Positions 17,134 to 26,831 are shown, counted from the stretch's first letter. The stretch is DNA of 64,000 nt from Mycoplasma sp. ATU-Cv-703 (GCA_004011965.1 RYZV01000001.1:90701-154700), one strand, 5' to 3'. The notes: generated from the sequence alone by a model not told the origin. Program-made: numbers and translations.

Positions 17134-17505
17134 TTAGTCTACCGTTACTTCGGCACCAGCTTCAGTTAACTTTTTCTTAAGTTCTTCGGCTTCCTCAGGC
17201 TTGATGTTTTCCTTGATTGGTTTTGGCGCTGCGTCAACTAAATTTTTAGCGTCCATCAAACCTAAACCAGTGATTTCTTTGACAACTTTAATGACGGCGA
17301 TTTTGTTTGGTCCAACTGCTTTAAGAGTCACGGTCACTTCGCTCTTAACTTCTTCAGCTGGCGCTTGACTAGCCGCCGCGGCGCTGACAACTGCCGTTGG
17401 GTCAACACCAAAAGTTTCTTTCATAGCCTCGACAAGTTCCATCACTTCTTTAATGGTCATTGACTGCAGACTTTCAATAAATGTTTCCTTAGTTAGTTTG
17501 CTCAT
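17134..17505 (-). CDS. rplL: 50S ribosomal protein L7/L12
   Basis: The acidic stalk protein that recruits translation factors. The 123-residue product has an N-terminal dimerisation region (MSKLTKETFIESLQSMTIKE), an Ala-rich hinge (AAAASQAPAEE) and the C-terminal factor-binding domain (VIKVVKEITGLGLMDAKNLV). The ATG at 17505 follows GAGAGGAG. It overlaps the 3' end of rplJ by 17 bp, so translation is probably coupled, though L7/L12 is needed in excess and the strong SD fits that. Confidence 0.97.
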   Translation of the reverse strand: MSKLTKETFIESLQSMTIKEVMELVEAMKETFGVDPTAVVSAAAASQAPAEEVKSEVTVTLKAVGPNKIAVIKVVKEITGLGLMDAKNLVDAAPKPIKENIKPEEAEELKKKLTEAGAEVTVD

Positions 17506-18010
17506 CTTTTTTCTCCTCTCCCGTCTCGGTTTTTTGCTCAGCGTACTGGTTAAGTGCAATCGCTAAGTAACGAATTGGTCCCATCAGCGACATGGCCAGC
17601 ATCGTCAATCCTTCCTCGTAAGAAGGCAGTTCGGCGATTTGGTTAATTCCGTGCTGGTCAAGCACCTCGCCCTCGTAAGTACCCGCCACAAGCGCTAGGG
17701 CTGGGTGGTCCTTAGCGAAGTTGGCGAGAATTTTGGCTGGTGCATTTTGATCTTGCTCAGTAAAGACGAACAAGTTAGGACCTTGTAAAAACCGCGCTAG
17801 ATCCTTGTAAGGACTGCCCTCAAGAGCCAGCTTGAAGAGACGATTTTTGTAAACCTTGGCACTAATTTGGGCTTCGCTAAGTTTTTCGCGAAGGCTTTGA
17901 AGTTCGCGCACGGTCAAGCCGTGGTACTGAGCGACCACTAAACTAGTTACTTTACCCAGGCGAGCCGCAATTTCTTCGACAACGCTCTGTTTAACTTCTT
18001 TGTTGGTCAC
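17489..18010 (-). CDS. rplJ: 50S ribosomal protein L10
   Basis: Stalk base protein that anchors L7/L12 to 23S rRNA. The 173-residue product has the family core (SLVVAQYHGLTVRELQSLR) and an extended charged C-terminus. I chose the GTG at 18010 because AAGGAG lies 8 nt upstream; a TTG at 18040 would add ten residues that include the SD itself. The gene is preceded by an L10 leader, so autoregulation by L10-L7/L12 binding is expected. Confidence 0.95.
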   Translation of the reverse strand: MTNKEVKQSVVEEIAARLGKVTSLVVAQYHGLTVRELQSLREKLSEAQISAKVYKNRLFKLALEGSPYKDLARFLQGPNLFVFTEQDQNAPAKILANFAKDHPALALVAGTYEGEVLDQHGINQIAELPSYEEGLTMLAMSLMGPIRYLAIALNQYAEQKTETGEEKKDEQTN

Positions 18011-18023
18011 GTCAAAATCTCCT

Positions 18024-18135
18024 TCTTTAGCAAGAGGCAAAACAACGAGTTGATACCAAAAAGCGTTTCACGCACTCGGTAGCTTAATTAAGTCGTGCGA
18101 CCGCTACGGTCTTAATGCATTGCCAGACCATTATA
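18024..18135 (-). promoter_or_regulatory. rplJ promoter and ribosomal protein L10 leader
   Basis: TATAAT at 18130-18135 is 3 nt past the rsmE stop. The following roughly 110-nt leader contains AGACCGTAG ... CTTAATTAAGCTACCGAG, the hallmark of the L10 leader structure known from Firmicutes, in which L10(L12)4 binds and represses its own mRNA. The motif match is seen; function is inferred from that family. Confidence 0.8.
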
Positions 18136-18137
18136 AA

Positions 18138-18788
18138 CTAAATTTTGACCCTTGCTAAAACAAACAAACTAGCCGTTTCCGCGCGCATAATCCGCGGACC
18201 AAGGTAAACACGTTCAAAGCCGCTTGCCTTGGCTAACTCAAGTTCTTTTTCGCTTCAACCACCCTCGGGACCGACTAAAAAAAGAGAGTCTTGTTCAAAA
18301 CTTGTTTTGATTGGTTGGGGAAGTTTTTCATCCAAAATGTACTTGTGAGCAGCACTAATTTGCAGTGCCTCTTTGAAACTGGTCGGACTGTGAACTTGGA
18401 GCGGGTAGTTGCGAAAAGCTTGCTGACTAGCGCCGTTAGCAATTTTAACTAGTCGCTCATGACGTTCTGGTCGGTGTTGAACATAATCGCTTGTAAGTGG
18501 TCAAAGCTGACTAACACCTAACTCGGCTGCTTTTTGAACTAACCAAGCAAAGTTTTTCGGTTTTAAAACTGCGGCAGCGAGTTTAACTGGTCGGGCAAAC
18601 TCGTGGTTAAGAGCAATTTCCCGAATGATTAAGGCGCGCCGTCCATCTAACTTTGTTTCAAAAAACTGTCCTTGTCACACGCAAATAAAAGGTCGGCTGC
18701 CGATTCTGACCACTTTAATGTGAGCGAGTGTTTGAGGATCTAAGTCAAAGTGGTTGCCGACGCGTTTTTGTACGAAAAAACGAAACAC
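18138..18788 (-). CDS. rsmE: 16S rRNA (uracil1498-N3)-methyltransferase RsmE
   Basis: SPOUT-class methyltransferase acting on U1498 of 16S rRNA. The 216-residue product shows the C-terminal SAM-binding knot motifs LVGPEGGWSEKE and YLGPRIMRAETA, and an N-terminal PUA-like region starting VFRFFVQKR. The GTG start at 18788 shares its G with the TAG stop of dnaJ (TAGTG). Three or more TGA codons are Trp, so it looks broken under the standard code but is intact. The rplJ promoter begins directly after its stop. Confidence 0.93.
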
Positions 18789-19705
18789 TAACTAAACTCC
18801 CGCAAAAACTTGTCGTAAGTGCGGTCGGTTAATTCGGAAGTGAGGTCGCGAATTTGTTCGCTCTGACGGCGTGGTAAAGAAGGTAGGTAAATTTTCAGAT
18901 GAACAATTAAATCACCGACAAAGTGGTGCCGCATTGAAGGAACGCCTTTTTTGGCTAGTTTAATCGTGGTTTTAGAGTCGTAGTCTGAACGCAATTTAAT
19001 TTTCTCTTTGCCATAAGGTGTTGGCACTTCCAAAGTTTTTTCTTGCAAAATGTCAAAAGCTGAAACGGGTATTTCAAGGTGAATGTTGTAATTGTCGCGC
19101 TCGTAGTATTTGTGCTTAGCGATTCTGACTACTAAATAAAGGTCTCCGCTTGGACCACCGTTGTGTCCGCGCTGACCATAACCTTTAAAAATAATCGCTT
19201 GCCCGTCAGAAATGCCTGCCGGAATTTCAATCGTGGTTTCAACTCTTTCAAGTCGGTCATTAACTCATTTATCCAGTTTTTGGACCATCTTTTTACCGAA
19301 GATCGCGTCTAAAAACTGGATTGTAATTTGACCTTGGATGTTAGCTCCGCGGCGCGGACGCCGACTACTTTGGCCAAAACCGCCGCCGAAAAAGGAACTG
19401 AAGATGTCGTTAATGTCCATGCCGTCAAAACTACCAAAACCTTCAAACTCAAAACCACCAAAGCCAGCGCTTTGGTCAAATGCCGCGTGACCGTACTGGT
19501 CATAGCGAGAACGTTTTTGCGGATCGGAAAGCACTTCATAAGCTTCATTAATTTCCTTGAACTTAGCTTCGGCATCCGGTTCTTTGTTGCGGTCGGGGTG
19601 GTAGCGCATCGCCAGTTTACGAAAAGCGCGTTTAATTTCGTGTTCGGAAGCATTGCGGTCAACGCCAAGACTTTGGTAGTAATCTGGTTTGGATTGTTTT
19701 GCCAT
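18788..19705 (-). CDS. dnaJ: DnaJ-like co-chaperone without zinc finger
   Basis: J-domain co-chaperone for DnaK. Seen: J domain (residues 1-70) with HPD in [12 protein letters not shown], a Gly/Phe-rich linker (about 75-125) and C-terminal substrate-binding domains. There is no CxxCxGxG zinc finger, so it is a type II (CbpA-like) DnaJ of 305 residues. The ATG at 19705 lies 9 nt after a TAAAAT box, so the mRNA is probably leaderless, and that box is overlapped by a CIRCE operator. Co-transcribed with rsmE. Confidence 0.92.
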
Positions 19706-19714
19706 GTCAAGCCT

Positions 19715-19744
19715 ATTTTAGCACATTAATACTACGAGTGCTAA
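19715..19744 (-). promoter_or_regulatory. dnaJ promoter overlapped by CIRCE operator
   Basis: CIRCE arms TTAGCACAT (19718-19726) and GAGTGCTAA (19736-19744) are separated by exactly 9 nt, as in the consensus TTAGCACTC-N9-GAGTGCTAA; the left arm has two mismatches. The dnaJ -10 (TAAAAT, complement of 19715-19720) overlaps the left arm. CIRCE is bound by the heat-shock repressor HrcA; no hrcA is in this window. Confidence 0.85.
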
Positions 19745-19777
19745 ACTTTCTTTACCAGGTTGATAAGTCAGTTCCTA

Positions 19778-19783
19778 TATAAT
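19778..19783 (+). promoter_or_regulatory. degV promoter, near-leaderless
   Basis: TATAAT ending 10 nt before the degV ATG; no SD in the gap. It lies 34 nt from the CIRCE element, so HrcA might also affect degV. Confidence 0.65.
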
Positions 19784-19793
19784 TTTTATTAGC

Positions 19794-20666
19794 ATGGCAC
19801 AGACTAAAAAACCGCTCCAAATCGTTCTCGACTCGTTTACCGGCTACTCAGAAAAAAAACTGACTAGTCTTGGTTTTACTTTCGTGCCCCAACTGATTAG
19901 CATTGACGAGCATACTTACCAAGATGGGCGGGATATCACTCTTAAACAAGTGGTAGAAAAAATTAAAAACGCCAAAAAAATTCACACGTCGCAAGTACCC
20001 CAAGGTTTGTTGGAAGAAACTTTTGCGGAGTTATCAAAAAAATTTGCCCATGTAATTTACATTCCAATTAACAGCGGAGTGTCTTCAACTTACCAAAGCG
20101 CAGTTCAAGTTTCCCAGAAATTTCCTAACGTGCACATTGCTAACGTTCGTCTAGTCGGTACGGCGCTAGTCGACACGGCCAGCAGAGCAATTGACGATTA
20201 CGAAAAAAACCGTGACATTAAAAAAACGTTAACTCTAATCGAATCAATCAGTCACGCCAGTCACTGCTACTTTGCTCCCAAAAACCTAGAAGGCTTTATC
20301 CGAGGCGGCCGCCTAAAAGGAACTAAGAAGTTTATTCTTCAAAAAACCGGCCTAATCCCGCGGTTAGTTTTACGCGACGAAGGTATCAAAGTTAACGGCG
20401 TGAAACGCAGTTTAGCTAAAAACGTTTTCTCAAGCGTTGAGAAAATTATCCACGCGATTGGTCAAGCCCAAGTCCACGATTACTACTGGGAAATTGTCCA
20501 CACTTTCGACCAAGACACAATTAAAATTGCCCGCCAAGCTTTAGAAGCAATCGGAGTTATCAAACCGATCGAAACACCCGTACCCGCTATCGTGGCTGCT
20601 CACACGGGTATTGGGGCAATTGGAATTAACGTTTGACCAAAACCTACCAACGGTAGGCGCGGTTAA
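19794..20666 (+). CDS. DegV family fatty-acid-binding protein
   Basis: DegV/FakB-like proteins hold a fatty acid for phosphorylation by FakA, feeding host lipids into phospholipid synthesis. The 290-residue product begins with the family's strand IVLDSFTGY, has IHTSQVPQG and IYIPINSGVSSTYQSA (the family's TSQPS/SSGLSGTYQ regions) and FIRGGRLKG (usual LKKGGRIS). A TGA at 20634 is Trp; the true stop is TAA at 20664. Its end overlaps the convergent membrane gene by 23 bp. Divergent from dnaJ. Confidence 0.88.
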
Positions 20667-21468
20667 CATGGGGAAAAACTCTTTGGAGAGCGTAAACAAT
20701 TAGACTGTAAAGCGGAACAATAATGGGCGTTTTAAGAATTCGTGGCACTAAGTAAAAGTCGTACTTAGCAAATAGTTCGTGCGGACTATAACCAACGCGC
20801 TGAACTAAGTAACGAATTTGTGCGATTGGCCCTCAGAGTCAAACGTAAATTACCACGACCAAAGTCACAACCACGACGACCGAAATCGCTTCTTGAAGTC
20901 GCTGATGGCGACTTTTTAAGTACTTAAGTAGCATCAAACCGAAAGCAAAAGCTAAAAAAGCGCAAACGCTTCACATCAAAACATAGACGCCCAGAGAATT
21001 GAACAAAAAAGCTTGATCGCCATTTTTGCTTTGGCTAACAAAACCTCGGTAGAGAGCCATCGTAATTAAAACTGAAATTAACGTGCTCATAACACTAAAA
21101 ACTACTCCGGCCAGTCACCAGCGCTGGTGTTGGGTGTTGAGGCATCTTTTTAGAAAACCAACTAGTAAAACCATGGTCGGATAAATTAGAGCGTACTCAA
21201 GCATTCAGCGACCTAGACCCCCACCGACTAAAAGACAAAGGTGGTCAGCAATTAAAGCAATTTTGACTGCTAGAAGCGGTCTAAAAATCAGGCCAATCGT
21301 AATCACCCAAGCGTAAACAATTCCAAAACGCATGAAGCGCAAATTAACTGAAATGAATTTGTAACTAAAAACTCAAAGCGCCACGAAAACCGCTGCCAAC
21401 GCCAGCTCGTAAGTCGAAGTGCGTAGGTTTTGTTTTAGTCAAGTTCAGAGTTTGTGCGAAGTAGTCAT
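20644..21468 (-). CDS. Putative ECF transporter S component (folate-like)
   Basis: A 274-residue protein with about six hydrophobic segments. The N-terminal part (ELALAAVFVALWVFSYKFI, then a stretch ending in an alternating Gly-rich GGGLGRW) resembles substrate-specific S components of energy-coupling factor vitamin transporters, most like the FolT type. The C-terminal third is a loop-rich extension. The partner EcfA/EcfT genes are not in this window. At least five TGA codons are Trp. ATG at 21468, 7 nt after a TAAAAT box (21476-21481), so probably leaderless. The substrate is a guess. Confidence 0.6.
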
Positions 21469-21493
21469 CAAACTGATTTTAGAACATTTAAGT

Positions 21494-21523
21494 TAAAAAA
21501 ACTCTAACCGCGAGGGTTAGAGT
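21494..21523 (-). terminator. tuf terminator
   Basis: Perfect 9-bp stem ACTCTAACC/GGTTAGAGT with a 5-nt loop, followed on the minus strand by seven or more T residues; 26 nt after the tuf stop. Confidence 0.92.
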
Positions 21524-21548
21524 GAATTGAAAATTAGAAAGACAAATC

Positions 21549-22736
21549 TTAGGAAATAATTGAAGTAATTGATCCCGCTCCGACGGTACGTCCACCTTCA
21601 CGGATTGAGAACTTAGTTCCTTCTTCAATCGCAACTGGCGAAATCAGATTAACAGTTAGTTCTACGTTGTCCCCTGGCATCACCATCTCAGTACCTTGGG
21701 GTAGTTCAATTCCGCCTGTTACGTCGGTGGTACGGAAGTAAAACTGCGGTTTGTAGTTTTTGAAAAACGGTGTGTGACGTCCGCCTTCCTCTTTTTTCAA
21801 AGCGTAAACTTGCGCTTTAAAAGTTGACCGCGGAACAATTGAACCTGGCTTAGCAAGCACTTGTCCACGCTCAATTTGATCTTTGTCAATTCCGCGCAGT
21901 AGCAATCCGGCGTTGTCGCCAGCTAAAGCTTCATCAAGTGTTTTACGGAACATTTCAATTCCGGTCACAACTGTCTTTTTAGTGTCACGTAGTCCCACGA
22001 TTTCAACTTCTTCGCCAGACTTAACGCGACCACGTTCTACCCGTCCAGTCGCCACGGTTCCCCGTCCAGTGATTGAGAATACGTCCTCAACAGCCATCAA
22101 GAATGGTTTGTCAAGTTCGTGTTTTGGAGTCGGGATGTAGTTGTCCACAGCGTCCATCAGTTCGTAAATTTTTGCTTCAAACTTTGGATCACCTTCAAGC
22201 GCTTTAAGCGCTGAACCACGAATCACGGGCACTTTGTCGCCGTCAAATCCGTACTTAGTTAGTAGTTCACGAACGTCCATTTCAACTAAGTCAACCATTT
22301 CTTCATCGCCTTCTAACATATCTACTTTGTTAAGAAACGGAATAATCAACGGAACACCAACTTGCTTAGCAAGCAAAATGTGCTCACGAGTTTGGGGCAT
22401 CGGTCCGTCAGTAGCCGACACAACTAGAATTGCGCCGTCCATTTGGGCCGCTCCAGTAATCATATTTTTAACGTAGTCAGCGTGGCCCGGGCAATCAATG
22501 TGGGCGTAGTGACGCTTTTCCGTTTCGTACTCAATGTGAGCGGTGTTAATCGTAATTCCCCGCTCTTTTTCCTCAGGAGCATTGTCAATTGATGCGTAAT
22601 CTTTCGCTTCTGACAAGCCCTTTTTGGAAAGAACCGTTGCGATCGCGGCTGTTAAAGTCGTTTTCCCGTGGTCAACGTGACCAATGGTACCGATGTTAAC
22701 GTGTTCTTTTTTTCGATCAAATGCGGTTTTTGCCAT
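21549..22736 (-). CDS. tuf: Translation elongation factor Tu
   Basis: GTPase delivering aminoacyl-tRNA to the ribosome. The 395-residue product has G1 GHVDHGKT, switch [11 protein letters not shown]4 NKVD and the two beta-barrel domains ending in GSITSIIS. Full length. ATG at 22736 with SD GAGAGGAA; monocistronic between its own promoter and terminator. Strikingly, codon choice here avoids TGA, as expected for a highly expressed gene. Confidence 0.98.
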   Translation of the reverse strand: MAKTAFDRKKEHVNIGTIGHVDHGKTTLTAAIATVLSKKGLSEAKDYASIDNAPEEKERGITINTAHIEYETEKRHYAHIDCPGHADYVKNMITGAAQMDGAILVVSATDGPMPQTREHILLAKQVGVPLIIPFLNKVDMLEGDEEMVDLVEMDVRELLTKYGFDGDKVPVIRGSALKALEGDPKFEAKIYELMDAVDNYIPTPKHELDKPFLMAVEDVFSITGRGTVATGRVERGRVKSGEEVEIVGLRDTKKTVVTGIEMFRKTLDEALAGDNAGLLLRGIDKDQIERGQVLAKPGSIVPRSTFKAQVYALKKEEGGRHTPFFKNYKPQFYFRTTDVTGGIELPQGTEMVMPGDNVELTVNLISPVAIEEGTKFSIREGGRTVGAGSITSIIS

Positions 22737-22848
22737 GTGTAATTCCTCTCAAATTATCTTTCTTGCACACCTAATTGTAGCAAATTGTCGTGCAATCCAA
22801 CCACCACTGCCTAGTCTTCCAACTAGAACCTATCCCTAGGATTAGCAC

Positions 22849-22868
22849 TTGTTCTTAGAACAATTATA
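22849..22868 (-). promoter_or_regulatory. tuf promoter with adjacent palindrome
   Basis: Extended -10 TGGTATAAT on the minus strand (TATAAT at 22863-22868). A perfect 15-nt palindrome TTGTTCT-T-AGAACAA (22849-22863) covers the expected transcription start. A leader of about 120 nt follows. The palindrome could be an operator or a 5'-end hairpin. Confidence 0.55.
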
Positions 22869-22888
22869 CCAAAATATAAGCAAAAAGT

Positions 22889-23542
22889 TTATGTTAAATC
22901 AACGTTTTTACCCGTGTGAACGTAAGCGATTAGCTCGCAAATGTGCACCACGTAGTTGGTGGCCCGCTCGATCGCTCCGATCACATTAGTCGCAAAAATG
23001 ACTGCCATCACCTGTTCCTGCTTCCGGTAACTGGTAATGGAACTAATTAGCGACATGCGCATATCGTTAGCCAGTTTTTCAATCGCTAAGTCGCGCTTGA
23101 CTAGTTCAACGGCCAAATCAAAACTTTCCCGGCTAATTACTTCGCTCAGTTTTTTAATCATGCGCAAAAAAGGTTGGTGAACTTTGCTAATCGTGGCTAG
23201 TAAATTTTGTTTAAGCGGTTTGGCCTTAATAATAAAGCGACCGATACTCTTAACGTAATCGCCAATTCTTTCAATGTCCTGGGCGATCATAATGTAAGCC
23301 ATTGTACGTCTTAAGTCTTTGTCAAGCGGCGTCTTAGTAATTAAAAACTCTAAATCGCCGTGAATTTCGTCAAAAAGGGCGTTAACTTGCCGGTCATCGT
23401 TAATAATTTTTTGCGCGGCGTCTTTGTCATCATTTTCCAGCGCTCGGGCCATTTGACTGTGCTGGTTGAGCACCAGAATAAACATTTTGATTAGTTTTTC
23501 CTGGATTTTACGCGTTTCTATGCGAATAATTGATGTCGCCAT
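22889..23542 (-). CDS. phoU: Phosphate transport system regulatory protein PhoU
   Basis: All-helical regulator that dampens the Pst transporter. 217 residues, normal length, with two repeats of the PhoU helical domain; metal-binding-type segments IAQDIERIGDYV and NVIGAIERATNYV are present (family consensus ExxD near DxxxRI). The ATG at 23542 is 2 nt after the pstB stop. Last gene of pstS / pstCA-pstB-phoU. No sensor kinase is nearby, so PhoU here probably acts on the transporter directly. Confidence 0.93.
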   Translation of the reverse strand: MATSIIRIETRKIQEKLIKMFILVLNQHSQMARALENDDKDAAQKIINDDRQVNALFDEIHGDLEFLITKTPLDKDLRRTMAYIMIAQDIERIGDYVKSIGRFIIKAKPLKQNLLATISKVHQPFLRMIKKLSEVISRESFDLAVELVKRDLAIEKLANDMRMSLISSITSYRKQEQVMAVIFATNVIGAIERATNYVVHICELIAYVHTGKNVDLT

Positions 23543-23544
23543 TT

Positions 23545-24690
23545 TTACCCCATTTTACCACGGATGTAATCTTTGGTAAGACGCTGCTTCGGTTTAGTAA
23601 AAATCAGGCGCGTTTTATCAAATTCAACGAGTTTGCCGAGGTAAAAAAAAGCCGTGAAATCACTAATTCGAGCCGCTTGCTGCATGGAGTGGGTCACGAC
23701 AATAATGGTGTATTTTTTCTTCAGTTGGCTCATTAGACGCTCAATTTTGTTAGTCGCAATCGGGTCCAGCGCCGAAGTGGGCTCATCCATCAGTAAAACT
23801 TCCGGTTCCATAGCGATCGCGCGGGCAATGCACAGACGTTGTTGTTGGCCGCCCGAAAGTCCCAGCGCGTCGTCAAACAAGTTATCTTTTACTTCTTCCC
23901 ACAGCGCTGCATCGCGAAGCGCTTTTTCAACTATGTTGTTTAGTTCGCGCGGCGATTTAACACCGCTTGAGCGAGGACCATAGGCGACGTTATCGTAAAT
24001 TGACATCGGAAACGGATTAGGCTTTTGGAAAACCATCCCCACTCTAGTTCTTAACTCAAGCGGACTAATCACGTGCGATTTTTTAAGGTGGTAAATTTGC
24101 TTTTGGTAGCTAGCGATTTTTCCCTGGTAGTCAGTTGCTAGTTCGCTGTCAGCGCGAGAATTTTTCGCTTCTTTTTTAAGTTGGGCGATTTTGGTTTTGA
24201 GTTGGGCTATTTTATTTTTGCGATCTTTTTCGCTTTTCTGGACTTTGGTTTGTCAAGTTTGTCAAAGCTCTTTGCGACGCGAAACAAGCTCATCCCTATC
24301 GGGTCCCTTGGGTGCCAAATTGACTTGATCAGAAAGCGCACGAATTTGTCTTTCTAAATCAGTGTCTACTTCGCTGCCAGACTCGCGACCTTTGGTCAGT
24401 CCAAACCAGTTTGACCAGGCTCTTTTTTGCTGGTTGGCCACTATTTCGTACTTGCCATCAAACTTAATCGAACCGCCAAGCTTAACCCCGACAATTAAAT
24501 CGTTCATTTTGTTAAGGCAGCGAATGAAAGTTGATTTACCGCACCCCGAAGGACCAATTAGAGCCGTGACTTTCCGCGGCGGTAAATCAATCGAAACATC
24601 TACCAAAGCGTGTTTACGACCCGAGTCGTACCAGAGATTGAGGTCGCTCACTCGGAAAATCGGGTTAGAACTAGTGGTTTTATCAGACAT
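23545..24690 (-). CDS. pstB: Phosphate ABC transporter ATPase PstB with coiled-coil insert
   Basis: ATPase for phosphate import. Seen: Walker [10 protein letters not shown] (46-54), Q-loop VFQKPNPFP (Gln222), signature LSGGQQQR, Walker [12 protein letters not shown] and switch His in VVTHSMQQA. The 381 residues exceed the usual 250-260 because about 115 residues are inserted (about 85-205) before the Q-loop. The insert is Lys/Glu/Gln-rich with coiled-coil character (e.g. [15 protein letters not shown]). It differs in position from the insert in PotA. Its start overlaps pstCA by 11 bp. Confidence 0.94.
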
Positions 24691-26791
24691 ATTGAGCCAT
24701 CCGCGCGGCCTGACGGCGGTTTTTTCAGCGCGTGATTAACATTCTAAACCGCTGACCAATCCAAGGCACGCCTTGAGCCAAAAAGATAATTAGTGTCGTG
24801 GCGAGCAGTGCAACCGAGCCAATTTTGTAAGATAAGGCGATTTGAGATTGGAAATCAAGCGCTTCTCGGTTGTTAGCAAAAACGTCCAAAATGTTCGTTG
24901 TAAGTGTGTGACCAGGCGACAAAATACCGATGTCAACAATCGATGTCGCAAGTCCAAGAGTTAAAAATATCGGCGCTGTTTCACCCATAATTCTTCCCAT
25001 TGATAGGATTGTACCGGAAACAATTCCAATCGTGGCTTGGGGAATGACGACTTTGAAAATCGTGCGCGTGCGGGAAGCACCGAGCGCGTAAGAACCTTGG
25101 CGGTAAGAGTCGGGAATCTTAATGAGAACTTGTTCAATCGAGCGAGTGAAAGTTGGCAAAATGACTAACACCATCGTCAGCGTTCCCGCCAAAAGAGAGA
25201 AAGGAACCGTTTGGAAAAGTCCGAGCGTTTTAATGAAAAACACCGCGCCAAAAAGCCCGAACAAAATTGAAGGTGTTCCGCCCAGCGAATCTAAGAAAAA
25301 CTTGATTAGTTTACCCAGTTTTTTGTCCCGCACATACTCGGATAAAAACAGAGCCGCGCAAAGCGCGAAAGGAAAAGCAATCACAATCGTGAAGCCGATT
25401 AACACTAGCGTTCAAACGAGCGGATGGAGCAAAGTTGACGGCACTCTTTTAAAGCCGCCAATGACTGGTTGAAGGTTGGAAAAACGCCAGTCGGCAATTT
25501 GGTACTGGGACATACCAACGATGCAAATGTCTAAAACAATCCAACCAACGCTAGCCATCACTAGGAAAATAGCCACCATCTCCCAACTTAGTCGCCAATA
25601 ATCCCGGGCGTGACTAGTTGAACTGCGGGCAAAGCGGGCAAAGTACTTGGAGTAAGGTTCGTTGTGGGCGCGCTTAAGACCAAAGGCGCGTCAAATGGGA
25701 TAAGACAAAAAGTAAACCGTTCACCGGAAAAAGAGCCGCAGTTTACCAACAGTTCAAAGCGCGGCAAAACTAACGAGTTTGAAAGGCAAAGTCAAGTAGT
25801 ACCAAACCACGAGCGACCAGTAAAGTCCCGCGTTTTGGTAAGCGTCGATCCGCTTCCAAGGTTTTTGACCAAGCGGAGAACGGTTAGTCAAACGGCGTTT
25901 TTGGGAGATTTTAGTCACAAAGACGACCAAAACCATGATGATAACAAAAAGCGCCAAACCAGCCGCAAAAAGCGGACTCGTGTCACGGCCGTGGTCGGTG
26001 AACATGTTTTTCGCAATTAACACTCCCAAAGTTCCAAAGTCGCTCTGCAAAAAGTTTCATAACCCCTCAGCTAAGGGATGAGCACTGTTAGAAATTAAAA
26101 TGATTGACAAAGCCATCGTTTCGCCAATCGCGCGACCAAGCGCCACAATCACCGCAACGTGAACGCCGCTGCGAATCGCTTTTTTGACGCTCGTGTAAGA
26201 AACGTACACTAATGTGTTACCCAGCGCCAAAGACGAGTTAACTAATTCGCGTGGAACAAGGTAGAGCTGGTTCAAAATCAGCGCGATCAAAGTTGGCAAA
26301 ATGATAATCACTAACATCAGCGTTCCGTTCAAAATCGTGTTGCCGTGGTCAGCGCCAAGCACCAAATTAGTGACTACTTTTAGCGACTTAATCGCGAAAA
26401 TTCCAAAAACCACCGAAGGCACGCCGGCCAAAATGTTAATCGTGGTTCGCAAAACTTGTTTACCTTTGCGAATGCGAAAAAATATGAAGTAAGCCGCTCG
26501 AAGCGCAATCGGTGTCGCGATTAAAGTCGCTAAGAAAGATGTGAAAAGAGTAACTAGAAGCGGCGACCAAATACCCCAGCCGCCTGGTTCACTGAAATAG
26601 TTGCTAAAGTACATGTGCCAAAAACCGTAGCGCTGGTAGGCCGGGTAAGCTTCTTTGATCAAAAAGCTAAACATCAAAATTAGAGCCACGATTGCCAAGG
26701 TCGAAAAAATAAAAATGGTGACCTTGGTGAGCAAGTCTTGGAACGTTTTGCGACCAACGGTTTGGCTAAACGAGCGAGGAGCTTGTTTCAC
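24680..26791 (-). CDS. pstA: Fused phosphate ABC transporter permease PstC-PstA
   Basis: A single 703-residue reading frame joins two permease modules. N-terminal PstC-like half (about 1-270) has [20 protein letters not shown] and [14 protein letters not shown]-terminal PstA-like half (about 465-690) has [20 protein letters not shown] and [15 protein letters not shown]. The middle (about 270-460) holds extra membrane segments and a basic loop. TGA codons at several points, including 24725 and 25754, are Trp. The GTG at 26791 is 6 nt after a TAAAAT box (26798-26803); GTG at 26797 is an alternative. No separate pstC exists here. Fused forms are known in the M. pneumoniae group, as far as I recall. 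Confidence 0.92.
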
Positions 26792-26807
26792 ACCCACATT
26801 TTAACGG

Positions 26808-26831
26808 AAAAGCCCGTCCAGAGGACGGGCT
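26808..26831 (-). terminator. pstS terminator
   Basis: Perfect 9-bp GC-rich stem AGCCCGTCC/GGACGGGCT with a 3-nt loop, then four T residues on the minus strand. It lies between pstS and pstCA, so the binding protein is probably made in excess over the permease, which has its own promoter. Confidence 0.85.

Noticed and set aside
19309-19729. Alternative long ORFs on both strands within dnaJ
   Set aside because: The frame with the J domain (HPD motif) is clearly the coding one; the others have low-complexity compositions typical of shadows.
20641-20658. Short inverted repeat CCTACC-AAC-GGTAGG as a terminator between degV and the ECF gene
   Set aside because: It lies within both coding regions and has no T run on either strand.
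22841-22850. TTAGCACTT near the tuf promoter as a second CIRCE
   Set aside because: Only one arm matches; no GAGTGCTAA arm follows at 9 nt spacing.
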